From: Rhizobiales bacterium 62-17
GTDB taxonomy: Bacteria; Pseudomonadota; Alphaproteobacteria; Rhizobiales; Beijerinckiaceae
Reading direction: 5' to 3'
DNA length: 64,000 nucleotides
NCBI GenBank assembly: GCA_001898965.1
Contig: MKVW01000009.1
Location: 62,001-126,000, forward strand
Both the position numbers and the translations under genes were made by a program. Shown here one piece after another: positions 16,317-24,847 of this stretch. Under the pieces are notes generated by a model. It had not been told where the DNA came from, did no database searches, and was given only the letters and a program-made list of their open reading frames with translations. The stretch's first letter is position 1. Each line of letters opens with the position of its first letter.

Positions 16317-18854
16317 TCAGTTCTGTTTAGCCGTCCCCAACGCCGCTTCCACCACCTTATACGTATAGGGCTTCTGAATCACCGGTACTCGACCAAGCCG
16401 CTCGGGAATTGGAGCCCGCTCGCCATAACCTGTGGCGAAGATGAACGGGATGCCGAGGCTTTGAAGTTTCTCACCAACCGGAATGCTATTCTCCCGCCCC
16501 AGATTGAGATCGAGGAGAGCGAAGCTCGGCCGATTTTGATCGATCGCAAGCAGGGCCTGGGCGACCGACGCGGCAGTTTCCACTTGCTGCGCGCCAAGCT
16601 CCATCAAGATATCCTCGGCGCCCAAAGCGATGATGAGATTGTCCTCGACGATCAAGACGGTTCCCGACAATTTTACATCTGCCGTTTCGTCAAGGCTCCC
16701 AAGGATCGATGCCCCGTTCAAATCTGCAGACAGCTTGACATAGGACGCAGGGATGACGAAACGCGCGTTCACCCCAAGCAAATCGAAACGCAGTTCGGCT
16801 TCTCCCTTGAGATCGAAAGGGATGGATCTTTCGATGATCGTCGTGCCAAATCCTTGCCGTAATGGCGGCTGAACGGGCGGCCCGCCGCGCTCTTTCCAAT
16901 CGATCGTCAGATTGGCATGCGGGCCAATCTGCCAACTGACCTCGACTTCTCCGGAGGAATCGGCGAGCGCGCCATACTTGGCGGAGTTCGTCATCAGTTC
17001 ATGAATGACGAGCGCCACGGTGGTAAAGGCTCGAGGATCGAGAGAAACTCCCGGTCCCGCCATCGCGATTCGTTCCGCCCGGGCACCTAGATACGCGCCA
17101 GCTTCTGACTCGAGCAGCAGCCGCAGAGGTGCCGGTGCCCAATTCTGATTGGTAATCTGATCATGGGCACGCGCCAGCGCCTGGATCCGCCCACCAAGGA
17201 CATTGACGAAACTCTCCAGACTATTGTTGTTCTCCTTGCTCTGCGTGATGAGCGCCCGCACGAGACTGAGAATGTTACGAACGCGATGATTGAGTTCCGC
17301 GATCAGCAGCTCCTGACGTTCCTGTGCCGCGCGCTGCTCGCGCGCGGCAACATCCGCAAGCTGCAAGATCACCTCAAGCAACGTGATGCGCAGGCTTTCC
17401 GCAATACCCAGATCCGACTTCGACCACGGCTTGGACTGTCCTCGAACGGTTTCCTGCCAAAGCTCGAAACTCTTGCGCGGCGTCAGACGAGGCCCTAGCG
17501 GCCCTTCCGCATAGACCTTTTCCGGTGCGCCGGCCCAGTTCACAGAGCGCAAGATTTCCCGGCGAAAAAACAACAGGCAATCACGTGGCGTACGTGAGAT
17601 GGGAATCGCCAGAAAACCGGCAGCACGATCTCGAAAAGTCGCACCGGCTGGATAAACGCTCGCGATTTCTCCGCTCGCCACGATGCGCCCCGGAGAGGTT
17701 CGGTTGATGAAACTGATGAGATCCTTGATCTCGCTATCGATCGGCGTATGGCCATCAAGAACCAATTTCTGATCGGTCCAGATGGCGATACCGTCGCAAT
17801 CGATCATCTTGCGATAATCGTCGATAAAGTCCGTAAGCGTCTGCGGACTGTTGACGTGATTGCTGGCTTTTTCAATGAGCCGTTCCTGCACCTTACGGGC
17901 GCGGGCTTCATAGCCGGCATTGCCTTCCTTATCTCGACTTTCGAGAATCCAGGAAAACATCTGGCCGAACAATTCCGCCGCCGTCCGCCGTTCGAACGGA
18001 ATATGCCTGGGACCATAGTGATGGCAGGCGATCAGCCCCCACAACTGGCCGTCACGCAGAAGAGAAACCGACATGGATGCGCCGACGCCCATGTTGCGCA
18101 AATATTCGATATGAATGGGCGAAACCGAGCGCAAAACGCTCATGGAAAGGTCGAGCAGTTCGGGACTGTGGGTGGCGTCAGCCGCGAGGTGAGCGGGAAT
18201 CGCATTGATGTCGGAGATGATACGCAGCCAGTTCCGCTGATACAGCGTGCGCGCCTGCTTGGGAATGTCAGAGGCCGGATAATGAAGCCCTAGATACGGT
18301 TCGAGATTTGAATTGGCGGCTTCAGCAACCACCTCGCCGGAATCGTCGGCATGAAAGCGGTAGACCATCACGCGATCGAAGCCGGTGAGAACTTTCACCT
18401 GTCGCGCCGCCTCCTGGCACAGCAGCCTTAGATCGGAGATCTTGTCGAGGCGCGCCAGCATCGTGCGCACGAGTTCGCCTGAATTGACGTTTCGCTCCAC
18501 AACACTGGGCTCAGCCTCAACGACGAGATAAGCCCCCGAGAAATGGACCGCGATATCAAACCTTGGGCCATTCTCTTGCAGAACCAACCCAAACATCCGT
18601 TCGACCGCATCCTTGCCGGTGAGATGATCGATCCGCTCACGAATGCTGGCGACGGCTTCCTCCGTCAGAATTTCGTCGACCGGCCGCCGCAGCAGCTCCT
18701 TGTAATCTTTACCCAAGAACGAAACCGTATTCTGCGAAGCAATACCAATCGTAAAGTCGGGCAGAAGAGCCAGCAAGAAGCCGAACGGCTGGACGCTGCC
18801 GGGAACGTGGATCGGCTCGCGATCGCAGTTTGTCAGATCGACGGAAGAGTTCAT
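16317..18854 (-). CDS. bphP: Bacteriophytochrome: PAS-GAF-PHY sensor, HWE histidine kinase and fused receiver domain
   Basis: Red/far-red photoreceptor kinase of 845 residues. Biliverdin-binding cysteine C10 lies in the N-terminal segment before the PAS domain. GAF follows at about 145-305 with PASDIP at 193-198, and PHY at about 320-500 with the tongue motif PRxSF at 459-463. The kinase has H523 in AELNHRVRN, and an HWE-type ATPase domain with HELMTNSAKYG at 618-628. A C-terminal receiver spans about 730-840, with phosphoacceptor D782 and K828. The receiver fused to the kinase may act as an internal phosphate sink or relay. Its start overlaps the end of the heme oxygenase gene by 4 nt, so enzyme and receptor are coupled. 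Confidence 0.95.
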   Translation of the reverse strand: MNSSVDLTNCDREPIHVPGSVQPFGFLLALLPDFTIGIASQNTVSFLGKDYKELLRRPVDEILTEEAVASIRERIDHLTGKDAVERMFGLVLQENGPRFDIAVHFSGAYLVVEAEPSVVERNVNSGELVRTMLARLDKISDLRLLCQEAARQVKVLTGFDRVMVYRFHADDSGEVVAEAANSNLEPYLGLHYPASDIPKQARTLYQRNWLRIISDINAIPAHLAADATHSPELLDLSMSVLRSVSPIHIEYLRNMGVGASMSVSLLRDGQLWGLIACHHYGPRHIPFERRTAAELFGQMFSWILESRDKEGNAGYEARARKVQERLIEKASNHVNSPQTLTDFIDDYRKMIDCDGIAIWTDQKLVLDGHTPIDSEIKDLISFINRTSPGRIVASGEIASVYPAGATFRDRAAGFLAIPISRTPRDCLLFFRREILRSVNWAGAPEKVYAEGPLGPRLTPRKSFELWQETVRGQSKPWSKSDLGIAESLRITLLEVILQLADVAAREQRAAQERQELLIAELNHRVRNILSLVRALITQSKENNNSLESFVNVLGGRIQALARAHDQITNQNWAPAPLRLLLESEAGAYLGARAERIAMAGPGVSLDPRAFTTVALVIHELMTNSAKYGALADSSGEVEVSWQIGPHANLTIDWKERGGPPVQPPLRQGFGTTIIERSIPFDLKGEAELRFDLLGVNARFVIPASYVKLSADLNGASILGSLDETADVKLSGTVLIVEDNLIIALGAEDILMELGAQQVETAASVAQALLAIDQNRPSFALLDLNLGRENSIPVGEKLQSLGIPFIFATGYGERAPIPERLGRVPVIQKPYTYKVVEAALGTAKQN

Positions 18855-19435
18855 CGGTGAGCTGCTCCCGCTGCGAAAAGCGAGAAGGCATAGCGTGCGC
18901 CGGCAATCGCCCGCTCAATCTCGTCAGGAGCAAGCGTCAAGCGATCGAGAAAAGAGAGGAAATTTCGCCAGAAGGGTTGTCCCGCGCCATGACCAAGATA
19001 AGCGGTCGCCGCAGCAACGGCCGGGTCGGAGGAGGCCGATACCATTTTGATGAGCATCCGCGCTCCGAGCCTCGAACCCTCGAGCACATAAATAATGCCG
19101 ACCATTTCCGCGACATCGAAACGATCACGTACGGACAAAGGTGCGATTGTCCCGCCAAGCGTTTGGATGTCTCGCATCAGGGCTTCGCTACGCATCCGTT
19201 CTGACCAATCGTCGAGAAGAACGGCCGCGCCGGACTGGGTCAGGCGCGCTTCGAGCGGAAGGAGTGCCGCTGCGGAAGCTTCTAGAAAGCTGAGATAAGA
19301 TGCCCGCGTGCGCAAATCGAGTTGCGTGAACAAGGCATCCAACTCTCGATGGGCATCGTTCGTGGCTGTTCGCAATCGATGGCGCAGTTCGCCGCCGCGC
19401 GAATGAAGGACAGCAGTGGCAGCTTCCGCCTGCAT
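18851..19435 (-). CDS. bphO: Biliverdin-producing heme oxygenase (BphO-like)
   Basis: 194 residues. It would open heme to biliverdin, the chromophore needed by the phytochrome encoded immediately downstream. The likely proximal heme ligand is H29 in LRTATNDAHRELD, and the distal helix shows YVLEGSRLGARM (about 132-143). Length fits bacterial heme oxygenases. The stop and the bphP start overlap as ATGA, strong evidence for coupled expression. No good Shine-Dalgarno is seen before the ATG at 19435. A palindrome at 19514-19530 lies 79 nt upstream and may be its operator. Confidence 0.92.
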   Translation of the reverse strand: MQAEAATAVLHSRGGELRHRLRTATNDAHRELDALFTQLDLRTRASYLSFLEASAAALLPLEARLTQSGAAVLLDDWSERMRSEALMRDIQTLGGTIAPLSVRDRFDVAEMVGIIYVLEGSRLGARMLIKMVSASSDPAVAAATAYLGHGAGQPFWRNFLSFLDRLTLAPDEIERAIAGARYAFSLFAAGAAHR

Positions 19436-19513
19436 GAAAAACCCTGAGTTAGCCGATGAGCCGGCGAGAAACCGCTAAACATGTCGAGATCCGGGCGGGT
19501 CGCGGAACGTGCA

Positions 19514-19530
19514 AAATGATCATGTCATTT
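19514..19530. promoter_or_regulatory. Palindrome upstream of bphO
   Basis: AAATGA-TCATG-TCATTT has exact 6-bp arms and lies 79 nt before the bphO start. Its position suits an operator for the photoreceptor pair. Regulator unknown. Confidence 0.4.
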
Positions 19531-19663
19531 GCCTCCCCGATTCCGCCAAGAGTCTGAAACGTCACGTTTTAGGCTAACGCCCGGGATCGAGGCTTGTTCC
19601 GATGAATCACCGGATCAAAAAGTGGCAGGGCTGCTCCGGCCACGCGGCCCCATGCGGACCACC

Positions 19664-19677
19664 ATCAATATATTGAT
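19664..19677. promoter_or_regulatory. 14-nt perfect palindrome ATCAATATATTGAT
   Basis: Self-complementary over all 14 bases and followed by a second ATTGATAA. It lies between the DUF4142 gene and bphO in an AT-rich pocket. It could be a distal operator or a nucleoid-protein site. Confidence 0.35.
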
Positions 19678-19739
19678 AATATTGATAAAATTTAGAGCGA
19701 TCTCGATCATCACCGAAGTGGCTCGATGACGAGGATGGA

Positions 19740-20282
19740 TCAAGAGCGCGGTAGTTTTTCCGCCGCCGCCAGATCATGTCGAATGGCAGGCAGCATGCGT
19801 CGCGCCCAGGCTTTCAGGTTCATATTGTCGCCATCCTTGGCATAGCGCTCGAACAAGGCGAGCGCATTGCGATGCTTGGTCACTTGCAGCGTCGTATATT
19901 CGGCGATGAATTTCGCCGCTTCGACGGACTTCAGCTTATCGAGCCGCGTCTCATCGGCCTTATCGAACTCCACGGGCAGTTCGACGGGGATTTTCTCGAC
20001 CGAAACCAGGCGCTTCAAGTCAGCGACGATCTTTTCGTGGCTCTCGATCATCTGTTTGGCGAAAGCCTGCTGGTCCGGGCTACCCCGCTCCATGGCGATC
20101 CGGCTGCTGGCGATTTCAAGCTGATCGGACACAGCCACCTTCCGCACGAAATCGGCGGCGGCCATGGAACCGACCGACGGATTCGTGTCGGCGGGTGCTT
20201 CGGGCGCGGACATGGGCGGCGACTGAGCAAAGCCGGCGGTGGCGAGCAAGAGCCAGCCGGCCGTCAGCACGGGACGCATCAT
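19740..20282 (-). CDS. DUF4142 family exported protein
   Basis: 180 residues. The N-terminal signal peptide MMRPVLTAGWLLLATAGFAQ has a likely cleavage after GFA. The rest is helical and matches the ferritin-like DUF4142 family: AADFVRKVAVSDQLEIASSRIAMERG, then FAKQMIESHEKIVADL and ARRMLPAIRHDL. The family is periplasmic or secreted and of unknown biochemical function; links to stress have been suggested. AGGGAG precedes the first of two adjacent ATG codons. Monocistronic, divergent from the SH3-like gene at 20540. Confidence 0.85.
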   Translation of the reverse strand: MMRPVLTAGWLLLATAGFAQSPPMSAPEAPADTNPSVGSMAAADFVRKVAVSDQLEIASSRIAMERGSPDQQAFAKQMIESHEKIVADLKRLVSVEKIPVELPVEFDKADETRLDKLKSVEAAKFIAEYTTLQVTKHRNALALFERYAKDGDNMNLKAWARRMLPAIRHDLAAAEKLPRS

Positions 20283-20431
20283 GGCAATCTCCCTTCGGAA
20301 AGCCAGCCTCGTCGGATGAACGCGGGACGTCAGCAGATGTTCCGGAAGAGTGCCTCAAACCACGGAACAACCATCTGGCACCGGCAGAATGGGCCGCTGT
20401 CTTCAGTTAGTTACCGAAATCAGCCAAACGG

Positions 20432-20445
20432 CGAACGCGCGTTCG
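20432..20445. promoter_or_regulatory. 14-nt perfect palindrome CGAACGCGCGTTCG
   Basis: Self-complementary 14-mer in the 257-nt spacer between the divergent DUF4142 and SH3-like genes, 95 nt upstream of the latter's start. Possible operator, though GC-rich palindromes arise by chance more often in this genome. Confidence 0.3.
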
Positions 20446-20539
20446 GCCTGGAATGAAGGCGCCGTTTGCTATCGCACATCGGTCCAGCGCGTCCCTTGTG
20501 TTAATCTGGTGCGCCGGAGCGATGGATCGCGAGGACGAG

Positions 20540-20887
20540 ATGAAGACACTATGGCTCGGGAGCCTTTTGGCCAGTGCCCTGCTTTCCCACGCTGCGCACG
20601 CGGCCTGCACCGCGCCGGAAACGGGCAGCGACAAGGCACCCGCCCTCTCGCCACCGCTCGCCCAGGTCGTCACTGGAAACGGCCGGCTGCAATTCTATTC
20701 CGCACCGGACAACCGCTGTTCCATGAAAGGCGTGTTCGTCATCCCCAAGGATCAAGTGATCGCCTATGCGCAGACGAGGGATGGGTGGACGTCGGTGATG
20801 TATCTCAATCCAACCGGGGATGACGTCACCGGCTGGGTGAGATCGGCCCGTTTGAAGACCACCGGAACGATCAGCCCGAAGCAGTAG
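20540..20887 (+). CDS. Small exported SH3-like domain protein
   Basis: 115 residues from the ATG at 20540, which has GAGG upstream and starts a clean signal peptide (MKTLWLGSLLASALLSHAAHA); a longer frame from 20453 would bury it. The mature part has one Cys near its start and one in the middle (C31-like and NRC), perhaps a disulfide. The end resembles a bacterial SH3 fold (LQFYSAPDNRC, VIAYAQTRDGWTSVMYL, GWVRSARLK). It probably acts in the periplasm, binding a wall or protein partner. Family assignment is by pattern only. Confidence 0.7.
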   Translation: MKTLWLGSLLASALLSHAAHAACTAPETGSDKAPALSPPLAQVVTGNGRLQFYSAPDNRCSMKGVFVIPKDQVIAYAQTRDGWTSVMYLNPTGDDVTGWVRSARLKTTGTISPKQ

Positions 20888-21024
20888 GCGCAAAAGGCAA
20901 GTTACCGCGACGGCTTTCCTGCACTCTCGCTTGAGCCCATGGGCAAAAAGATGTCCAATGAAGCTCAGGCAAGGCCTCGGCTTCGCAGGTGAAGCACGGC
21001 GCCCACAATTGAAGGGAGAACACC

Positions 21025-21555
21025 ATGTCCCTTTCCGTCAAGGCCGAACGCTCTTTGATGGCGCACGACGAATTCGAACTGCTGTCGCAAACGCACTATC
21101 CCGCCCTGATCGATCTGAGCGATGAAGACCTTTCCAAGACGCGGCAACGCTTGCGCGATCTGCGCGACAAGGAACGCACCTTCGTGCGCGGCATGCGGCG
21201 CGGCCAACGCGGCAAGGCCAGTGCGCGCGGCGGCAGCTTTCCCGGCAATGTCGAAAAGCCGGCGCGACGCAAGCAGGTCTTCACCAGCGCTCTGAAACGT
21301 TTGAATGCCGAGGTGGCGCGACGCGAAGCGATCGCCGCGCAACAAGCGCTCGTCGAATCGGCGCAGCGCGCATTGGCCATGAAGAGCAGCGCGGCGCGGC
21401 GTCCTCATCCCGCGCCCGGACGCAGCAAACGCTCAGGCATGCGTCCTGTCGAAAGCAACCGGACGGAGAATTTGGTCGATCGCGCCCATGTCGGACGCGT
21501 CGTACGCGCGACCAAAGTCGCGCAGGCGCGTAAGGACGCGCGCCCCAACGTTTAA
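21025..21555 (+). CDS. Conserved basic protein of unknown function
   Basis: 176 residues, strongly basic, with no signal peptide or membrane segment. The middle (residues about 35-90) is an Arg/Lys-rich helix followed by RGGSFPGNVEKPARRKQVF. I recall similar uncharacterised proteins in Methylobacterium and related genera with the same order: a short acidic start, a helix, then a GGSFPG-like loop. Nucleic-acid or ribosome binding is possible from charge alone. AAGGGAG precedes the ATG. A strong hairpin follows its stop at 21580-21608. Confidence 0.75.
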   Translation: MSLSVKAERSLMAHDEFELLSQTHYPALIDLSDEDLSKTRQRLRDLRDKERTFVRGMRRGQRGKASARGGSFPGNVEKPARRKQVFTSALKRLNAEVARREAIAAQQALVESAQRALAMKSSAARRPHPAPGRSKRSGMRPVESNRTENLVDRAHVGRVVRATKVAQARKDARPNV

Positions 21556-21579
21556 CGAGAGGAATACCACCTATGAAAA

Positions 21580-21608
21580 GGCCCTGTCGCTGAGGGAGCG
21601 GCAGGGCC
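21580..21608. terminator. Strong hairpin downstream of the basic protein gene
   Basis: GGCCCTGTCGCT-GAGGG-AGCGGCAGGGCC gives a 12-bp stem with one T-G pair, 24 nt after the stop. No T-tract follows on the plus strand, whereas four T follow on the minus strand. It could therefore act as a stabiliser or weak terminator, or be part of the leader of the IclR gene. Confidence 0.5.
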
Positions 21609-21626
21609 GAGTAATTGGGAGGGTTT

Positions 21627-21650
21627 GAGTCCCTTTCTCATGAGGGACTC
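21627..21650. other. Second hairpin in the IclR leader region
   Basis: GAGTCCCT-TTCTCATG-AGGGACTC, an exact 8-bp stem 18 nt after the previous hairpin, within the 268-nt spacer before the IclR gene. Two stable stems in a row suggest a structured leader or a small RNA. Confidence 0.4.
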
Positions 21651-21823
21651 ATATCTCCTGAGGTGCCCGAAGACGCATAAGGGAGGGGGCGAACTTCGCG
21701 CGTAGCTCAGAAGAGCATTGAAATGCACGCCTGATGTAGGGCTCTGAGTTGATTTCTTCAACTATGGAATGATGGTCAAAACGCCGCATCTCAAGCGGCA
21801 AGCCGCCCAAAAGAGGAATTATC

Positions 21824-22654
21824 TTGCCGGTTTCGCGACAACCCAGCCGATCTTCCGCCAGCCGCGAGCAGCAGCCGGACAAAACCGCCGATGGCCATGC
21901 CGACATGCGCAGCGTGCTGCGGGCGCTGACGGTTCTGCGGCAACTCAATATCAACAACGGCGCGACGATCCGCGATCTGCATCGATCGACACAGATTTCC
22001 CGCACGGCGCTGTATCGCATCCTGCGGACGCTGTGCAGCGCTGGCTATCTCGTCGCCGATTCAGACATCGAATCCTATCGGCTCACGCCCCTGGTGCGGC
22101 AGCTCAGCGAAGGCTTTAACGAGGATTCCTGGATATCGGAGATTGCCGGCCCGCTGCTCGACGAATTGCAGAAGAAAGTCATCTGGCCGACGGATCTGTT
22201 CGCCTTTTTCGACGATACGATGATCATGCGCCGCACGACGCGCCGCATCAGCCCATGGACGATCGATCGCGCCTGGGTGGGGCTGCGAACGCCGGTTCTG
22301 GTGACCGCCTGCGGCCGCGTTTATCTCGCTTTTCAACCCGACGACATCGCTGACGGCGTGCTCCAGCGCCTCGCCGGCAGCCAGCATCCCGACGACACCT
22401 TGGCGAAGGAACCCAGAGCCGTACGTCAAATGCTGCGCAAGGTGCGCCAGGATGGCTATGCGCTGCGCGAGAAAAGTTTCATGCCCGAAACCGGCAGCAT
22501 CGCCGTGCCGGTACTCGTCGACGGGCAGGCGCGCTGCGCGATCGCCATCACCTATATCGCTTCGGCGAAAAGCGCCAAGGATGTCATCGAAACCTACCTG
22601 CCGCTGCTGCAGGCCACCGCGCGGCAAATCTCCGACGGTATCGCTAAATCCTGA
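21824..22654 (+). CDS. IclR family transcriptional regulator
   Basis: 276 residues. The winged HTH is at about 30-90 (VLRALTVLRQLN, ATIRDLHRSTQISRTALYRILRTL), and the IclR effector domain follows to the C-terminus (GSIAVPVLVDGQARCAIAITYI). It resembles the MhpR/aromatic-pathway branch of the family. It converges with the flavin hydroxylase gene at only 3 nt, so it does not share a promoter with it, but it probably governs that aromatic pathway. The first ATG at 21824 gives an Arg/Ser-rich tail before the HTH; the ATG at about 21905 (MRSVLRAL) is an alternative start. Confidence 0.88.
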   Translation: MPVSRQPSRSSASREQQPDKTADGHADMRSVLRALTVLRQLNINNGATIRDLHRSTQISRTALYRILRTLCSAGYLVADSDIESYRLTPLVRQLSEGFNEDSWISEIAGPLLDELQKKVIWPTDLFAFFDDTMIMRRTTRRISPWTIDRAWVGLRTPVLVTACGRVYLAFQPDDIADGVLQRLAGSQHPDDTLAKEPRAVRQMLRKVRQDGYALREKSFMPETGSIAVPVLVDGQARCAIAITYIASAKSAKDVIETYLPLLQATARQISDGIAKS

Positions 22655-22657
22655 TCA

Positions 22658-23917
22658 CTATCCAAGGCGGCGCAAAGCGTCCGGCTGCGTTCGATCGGCG
22701 AGCGCCCGCTGCACATAATCGGGCGCGGTGAACAGCCACGCCAGGCGATCGTAATAGTCGGCCGCCTGCCGCCCTTCGAAAATGGAGTTGCGCACCAGCC
22801 GCTCGACGCCGGAGACGTGATAGAGCCGATCCAGCATCAACGACGATATCTGCACGCGCGCCGAACGCACGATCCGCACCGCCTGATAGGCCAGGAAAGC
22901 CGCCGGCATGTCGCCATCGGCGCGATCGACTTCCTCGGCCAGGCATATCGCATCCTCGAGTGCCTGCGCCGCCCCTTGCGCGATATATTGCACCATCGGA
23001 TGCGCCGCATCGCCCAGCAAGGTCACCGCGCCCTCGGTCCAATTGTCGATGGGCGCGCGGTGGCGGATGACATAACGCTGAAAGCGCGGCTGGATGTCGA
23101 CCAGCTGCGTTACCTCATGCGACCAGCCGTCCAGCGCGGCGCGCGGCTTCTGCGCATCCGTCTCCCCTTCCCAGGTGTCATCGGGCGGTGCATGGACGGT
23201 GATGGCGAAGTTGAACTCGCTCCAATCCCGCACCGGGTAATAGATCGCATGCGCTCTGGGCCCGACCCAAAGCGTCGGGAAAGGATGTTGGCATTCACGC
23301 GGCATCCGCGCCGCCGGCACCAAGGCGCGATAGATGACGGCCCCTGCGGGCGACGGCTCGCCATCGCCGACCAATTGCTGGCGCACGCGCGAGCGCACGC
23401 CATCGGCGCCGACCAATCCGGCGGCCTGGAGGATCTCGCCATCCTGCAATTGAACGCGAACCGAGGCGCCGTCATTGGCATAACCGACGACCCTGCTGTT
23501 GGTGCGCAATTCGATGAAAGAGGCCAGCGCCATGCACCCTTGCAGAAGCGCGCCATGCACATCGGCACGATGGGCCACCGCATAGGGATTGCCGAAACGC
23601 CGGATGAAATCGGCACCGCAGGGAATGTCACAAACCGTCTGCCCGTCGATCCCGTCGTTCATCACCATGCGTTCGATGAGCAGGCCTTCGCTTTTGACGC
23701 GGTCGCCCACGCCCAGCGCATCCAGCACCGACAGCGCATTGGGCGCGACCTGCAGGCCGACACCGACCTGCCCGAATTCGAACGCCTGCTCGCAGACAAT
23801 GGTGCGAAAGCCGCGTTGCGCCAGCGCCAAGGCGCAGGCCAGGCCACCGATGCCGCCACCGGCGATGACGATAGGCAAAGCGTTGCGAGCCAAAGTGTTG
23901 CGAGCCCTGGGCACCAT
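22658..23917 (-). CDS. FAD-dependent monooxygenase, 3-hydroxybenzoate 6-hydroxylase-like
   Basis: 419 residues, class A flavoprotein hydroxylase. The FAD motif GGGIGG is at about 20-25, the DG motif GADGVRSRVR in the middle, and the GDAAHP motif late, followed by QYIAQGAAQALEDA. The C-terminal YHVSG and AADYYDRLAWLF segments resemble 3-hydroxybenzoate 6-hydroxylases, which make gentisate using NADH. GGGGAGG precedes the ATG. It is 23 nt downstream of the GST gene, so both are one operon. No gentisate dioxygenase is present in the window, so the product's fate is unknown; salicylate hydroxylase is an alternative reading. Confidence 0.85.
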   Translation of the reverse strand: MVPRARNTLARNALPIVIAGGGIGGLACALALAQRGFRTIVCEQAFEFGQVGVGLQVAPNALSVLDALGVGDRVKSEGLLIERMVMNDGIDGQTVCDIPCGADFIRRFGNPYAVAHRADVHGALLQGCMALASFIELRTNSRVVGYANDGASVRVQLQDGEILQAAGLVGADGVRSRVRQQLVGDGEPSPAGAVIYRALVPAARMPRECQHPFPTLWVGPRAHAIYYPVRDWSEFNFAITVHAPPDDTWEGETDAQKPRAALDGWSHEVTQLVDIQPRFQRYVIRHRAPIDNWTEGAVTLLGDAAHPMVQYIAQGAAQALEDAICLAEEVDRADGDMPAAFLAYQAVRIVRSARVQISSLMLDRLYHVSGVERLVRNSIFEGRQAADYYDRLAWLFTAPDYVQRALADRTQPDALRRLG

Positions 23918-23940
23918 GATGTCCTCCCCGTCGAACTTGT

Positions 23941-24690
23941 CTAAGCCGCACTCGGACGGACGGCGGCGGCAAAGCGCTGTTCATTGTCCGGAATGGCGAT
24001 TTGATAGGCGGGCCGCGCCTTGGTGCGCGCGATCCAATCGCGGATCGCGCCATGGCTTTTCCAGAGATCGGTGAGATTGAGCTCCTCCAACCGATCGATG
24101 AAGGGGGCGGCGGCGATGTCGGCGAGCGAATAGGTCTGCCCGCCAAGCCACGGCACCTCCGACAGGCGCCGCTCCAGCCGACCGAGCGCGGTGATGATCG
24201 TCTGGCGCGCTGCCTCGACCTTCGCCTGATCGATCGGCTGGCGTGCCGTGCGGCGATATTCCTCGGCGCGCGCCTTGTTGGGATGCGACGCCACCATCGC
24301 CTCAAGCTCTTCGTCCGATCGTTCCGCCAATTCGGGGCTCATCATCAAGGCGAAGGTCGCCGGCCGGATCGCCGGATGCAGCACGTCGTCTTCGAACTTG
24401 ACCCAGAAGCGCGCACGGGCGCGATCGACCGGATTGTCCGGCATCAAGGCCGGCGTCGGAAAGACTTCGTTCAAATATTCGTTGATGATCGTGCTCTCAT
24501 GGATCGGCACGCCATCATGAACCAGCGTCGGCACCACGCCATTCGGATTGAGCTTCAGATAATCCGGCGTCGTATGTTCGAGCTTCATCAGATCGACGAA
24601 GCGGCTTTCCCAGGACAATCCCTTCTCGGCCAGGCAGAGGCGCACCTTGATCGAACAGAAGGACCGCCAGTCGTGATAGAGTTCCAGCAT
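23941..24690 (-). CDS. Glutathione S-transferase family protein
   Basis: 249 residues. The thioredoxin-like N-terminal domain is at about 1-80 (LYHDWRSFCSIKVRLCLAEKGL, NPNGVVPTLVHDG, ESTIINEYL) and the helical C-terminal domain follows. It is longer than the usual 200-215 because of an insert around residues 100-150. GGGAGG precedes the ATG. Its operon with a gentisate-forming hydroxylase suggests a glutathione-dependent isomerase such as maleylpyruvate isomerase, but the length and lack of an unequivocal zeta-class motif leave this open. Confidence 0.88.
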   Translation of the reverse strand: MLELYHDWRSFCSIKVRLCLAEKGLSWESRFVDLMKLEHTTPDYLKLNPNGVVPTLVHDGVPIHESTIINEYLNEVFPTPALMPDNPVDRARARFWVKFEDDVLHPAIRPATFALMMSPELAERSDEELEAMVASHPNKARAEEYRRTARQPIDQAKVEAARQTIITALGRLERRLSEVPWLGGQTYSLADIAAAPFIDRLEELNLTDLWKSHGAIRDWIARTKARPAYQIAIPDNEQRFAAAVRPSAA

Positions 24691-24847
24691 CGCTTACCTC
24701 CCAAGTTGGGGAGAGCCGAGCACCATAGCCGATGGCTTTCAATCCCGCTCGCGCGATCCGTCCGCCTGGCGAACAGAGCGGAACTGGCGACCTGATCGCG
24801 GATTGGCTAAGAACGACATCAGTCAATCGCAGCGCGGCCGCCCGAAC

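Larger units (their letters stand above)
19436..19739. other. 304-nt spacer upstream of bphO without a credible gene
   Basis: It holds the likely bphO-bphP promoter. Two symmetric sites are visible: AAATGA-N5-TCATTT at 19514-19530 and ATCAATATATTGAT at 19664-19677, the latter followed by a repeated ATTGATAA. The 19660-19700 segment is much more AT-rich than its surroundings. Short reading frames here show no coding features. Confidence 0.6.
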
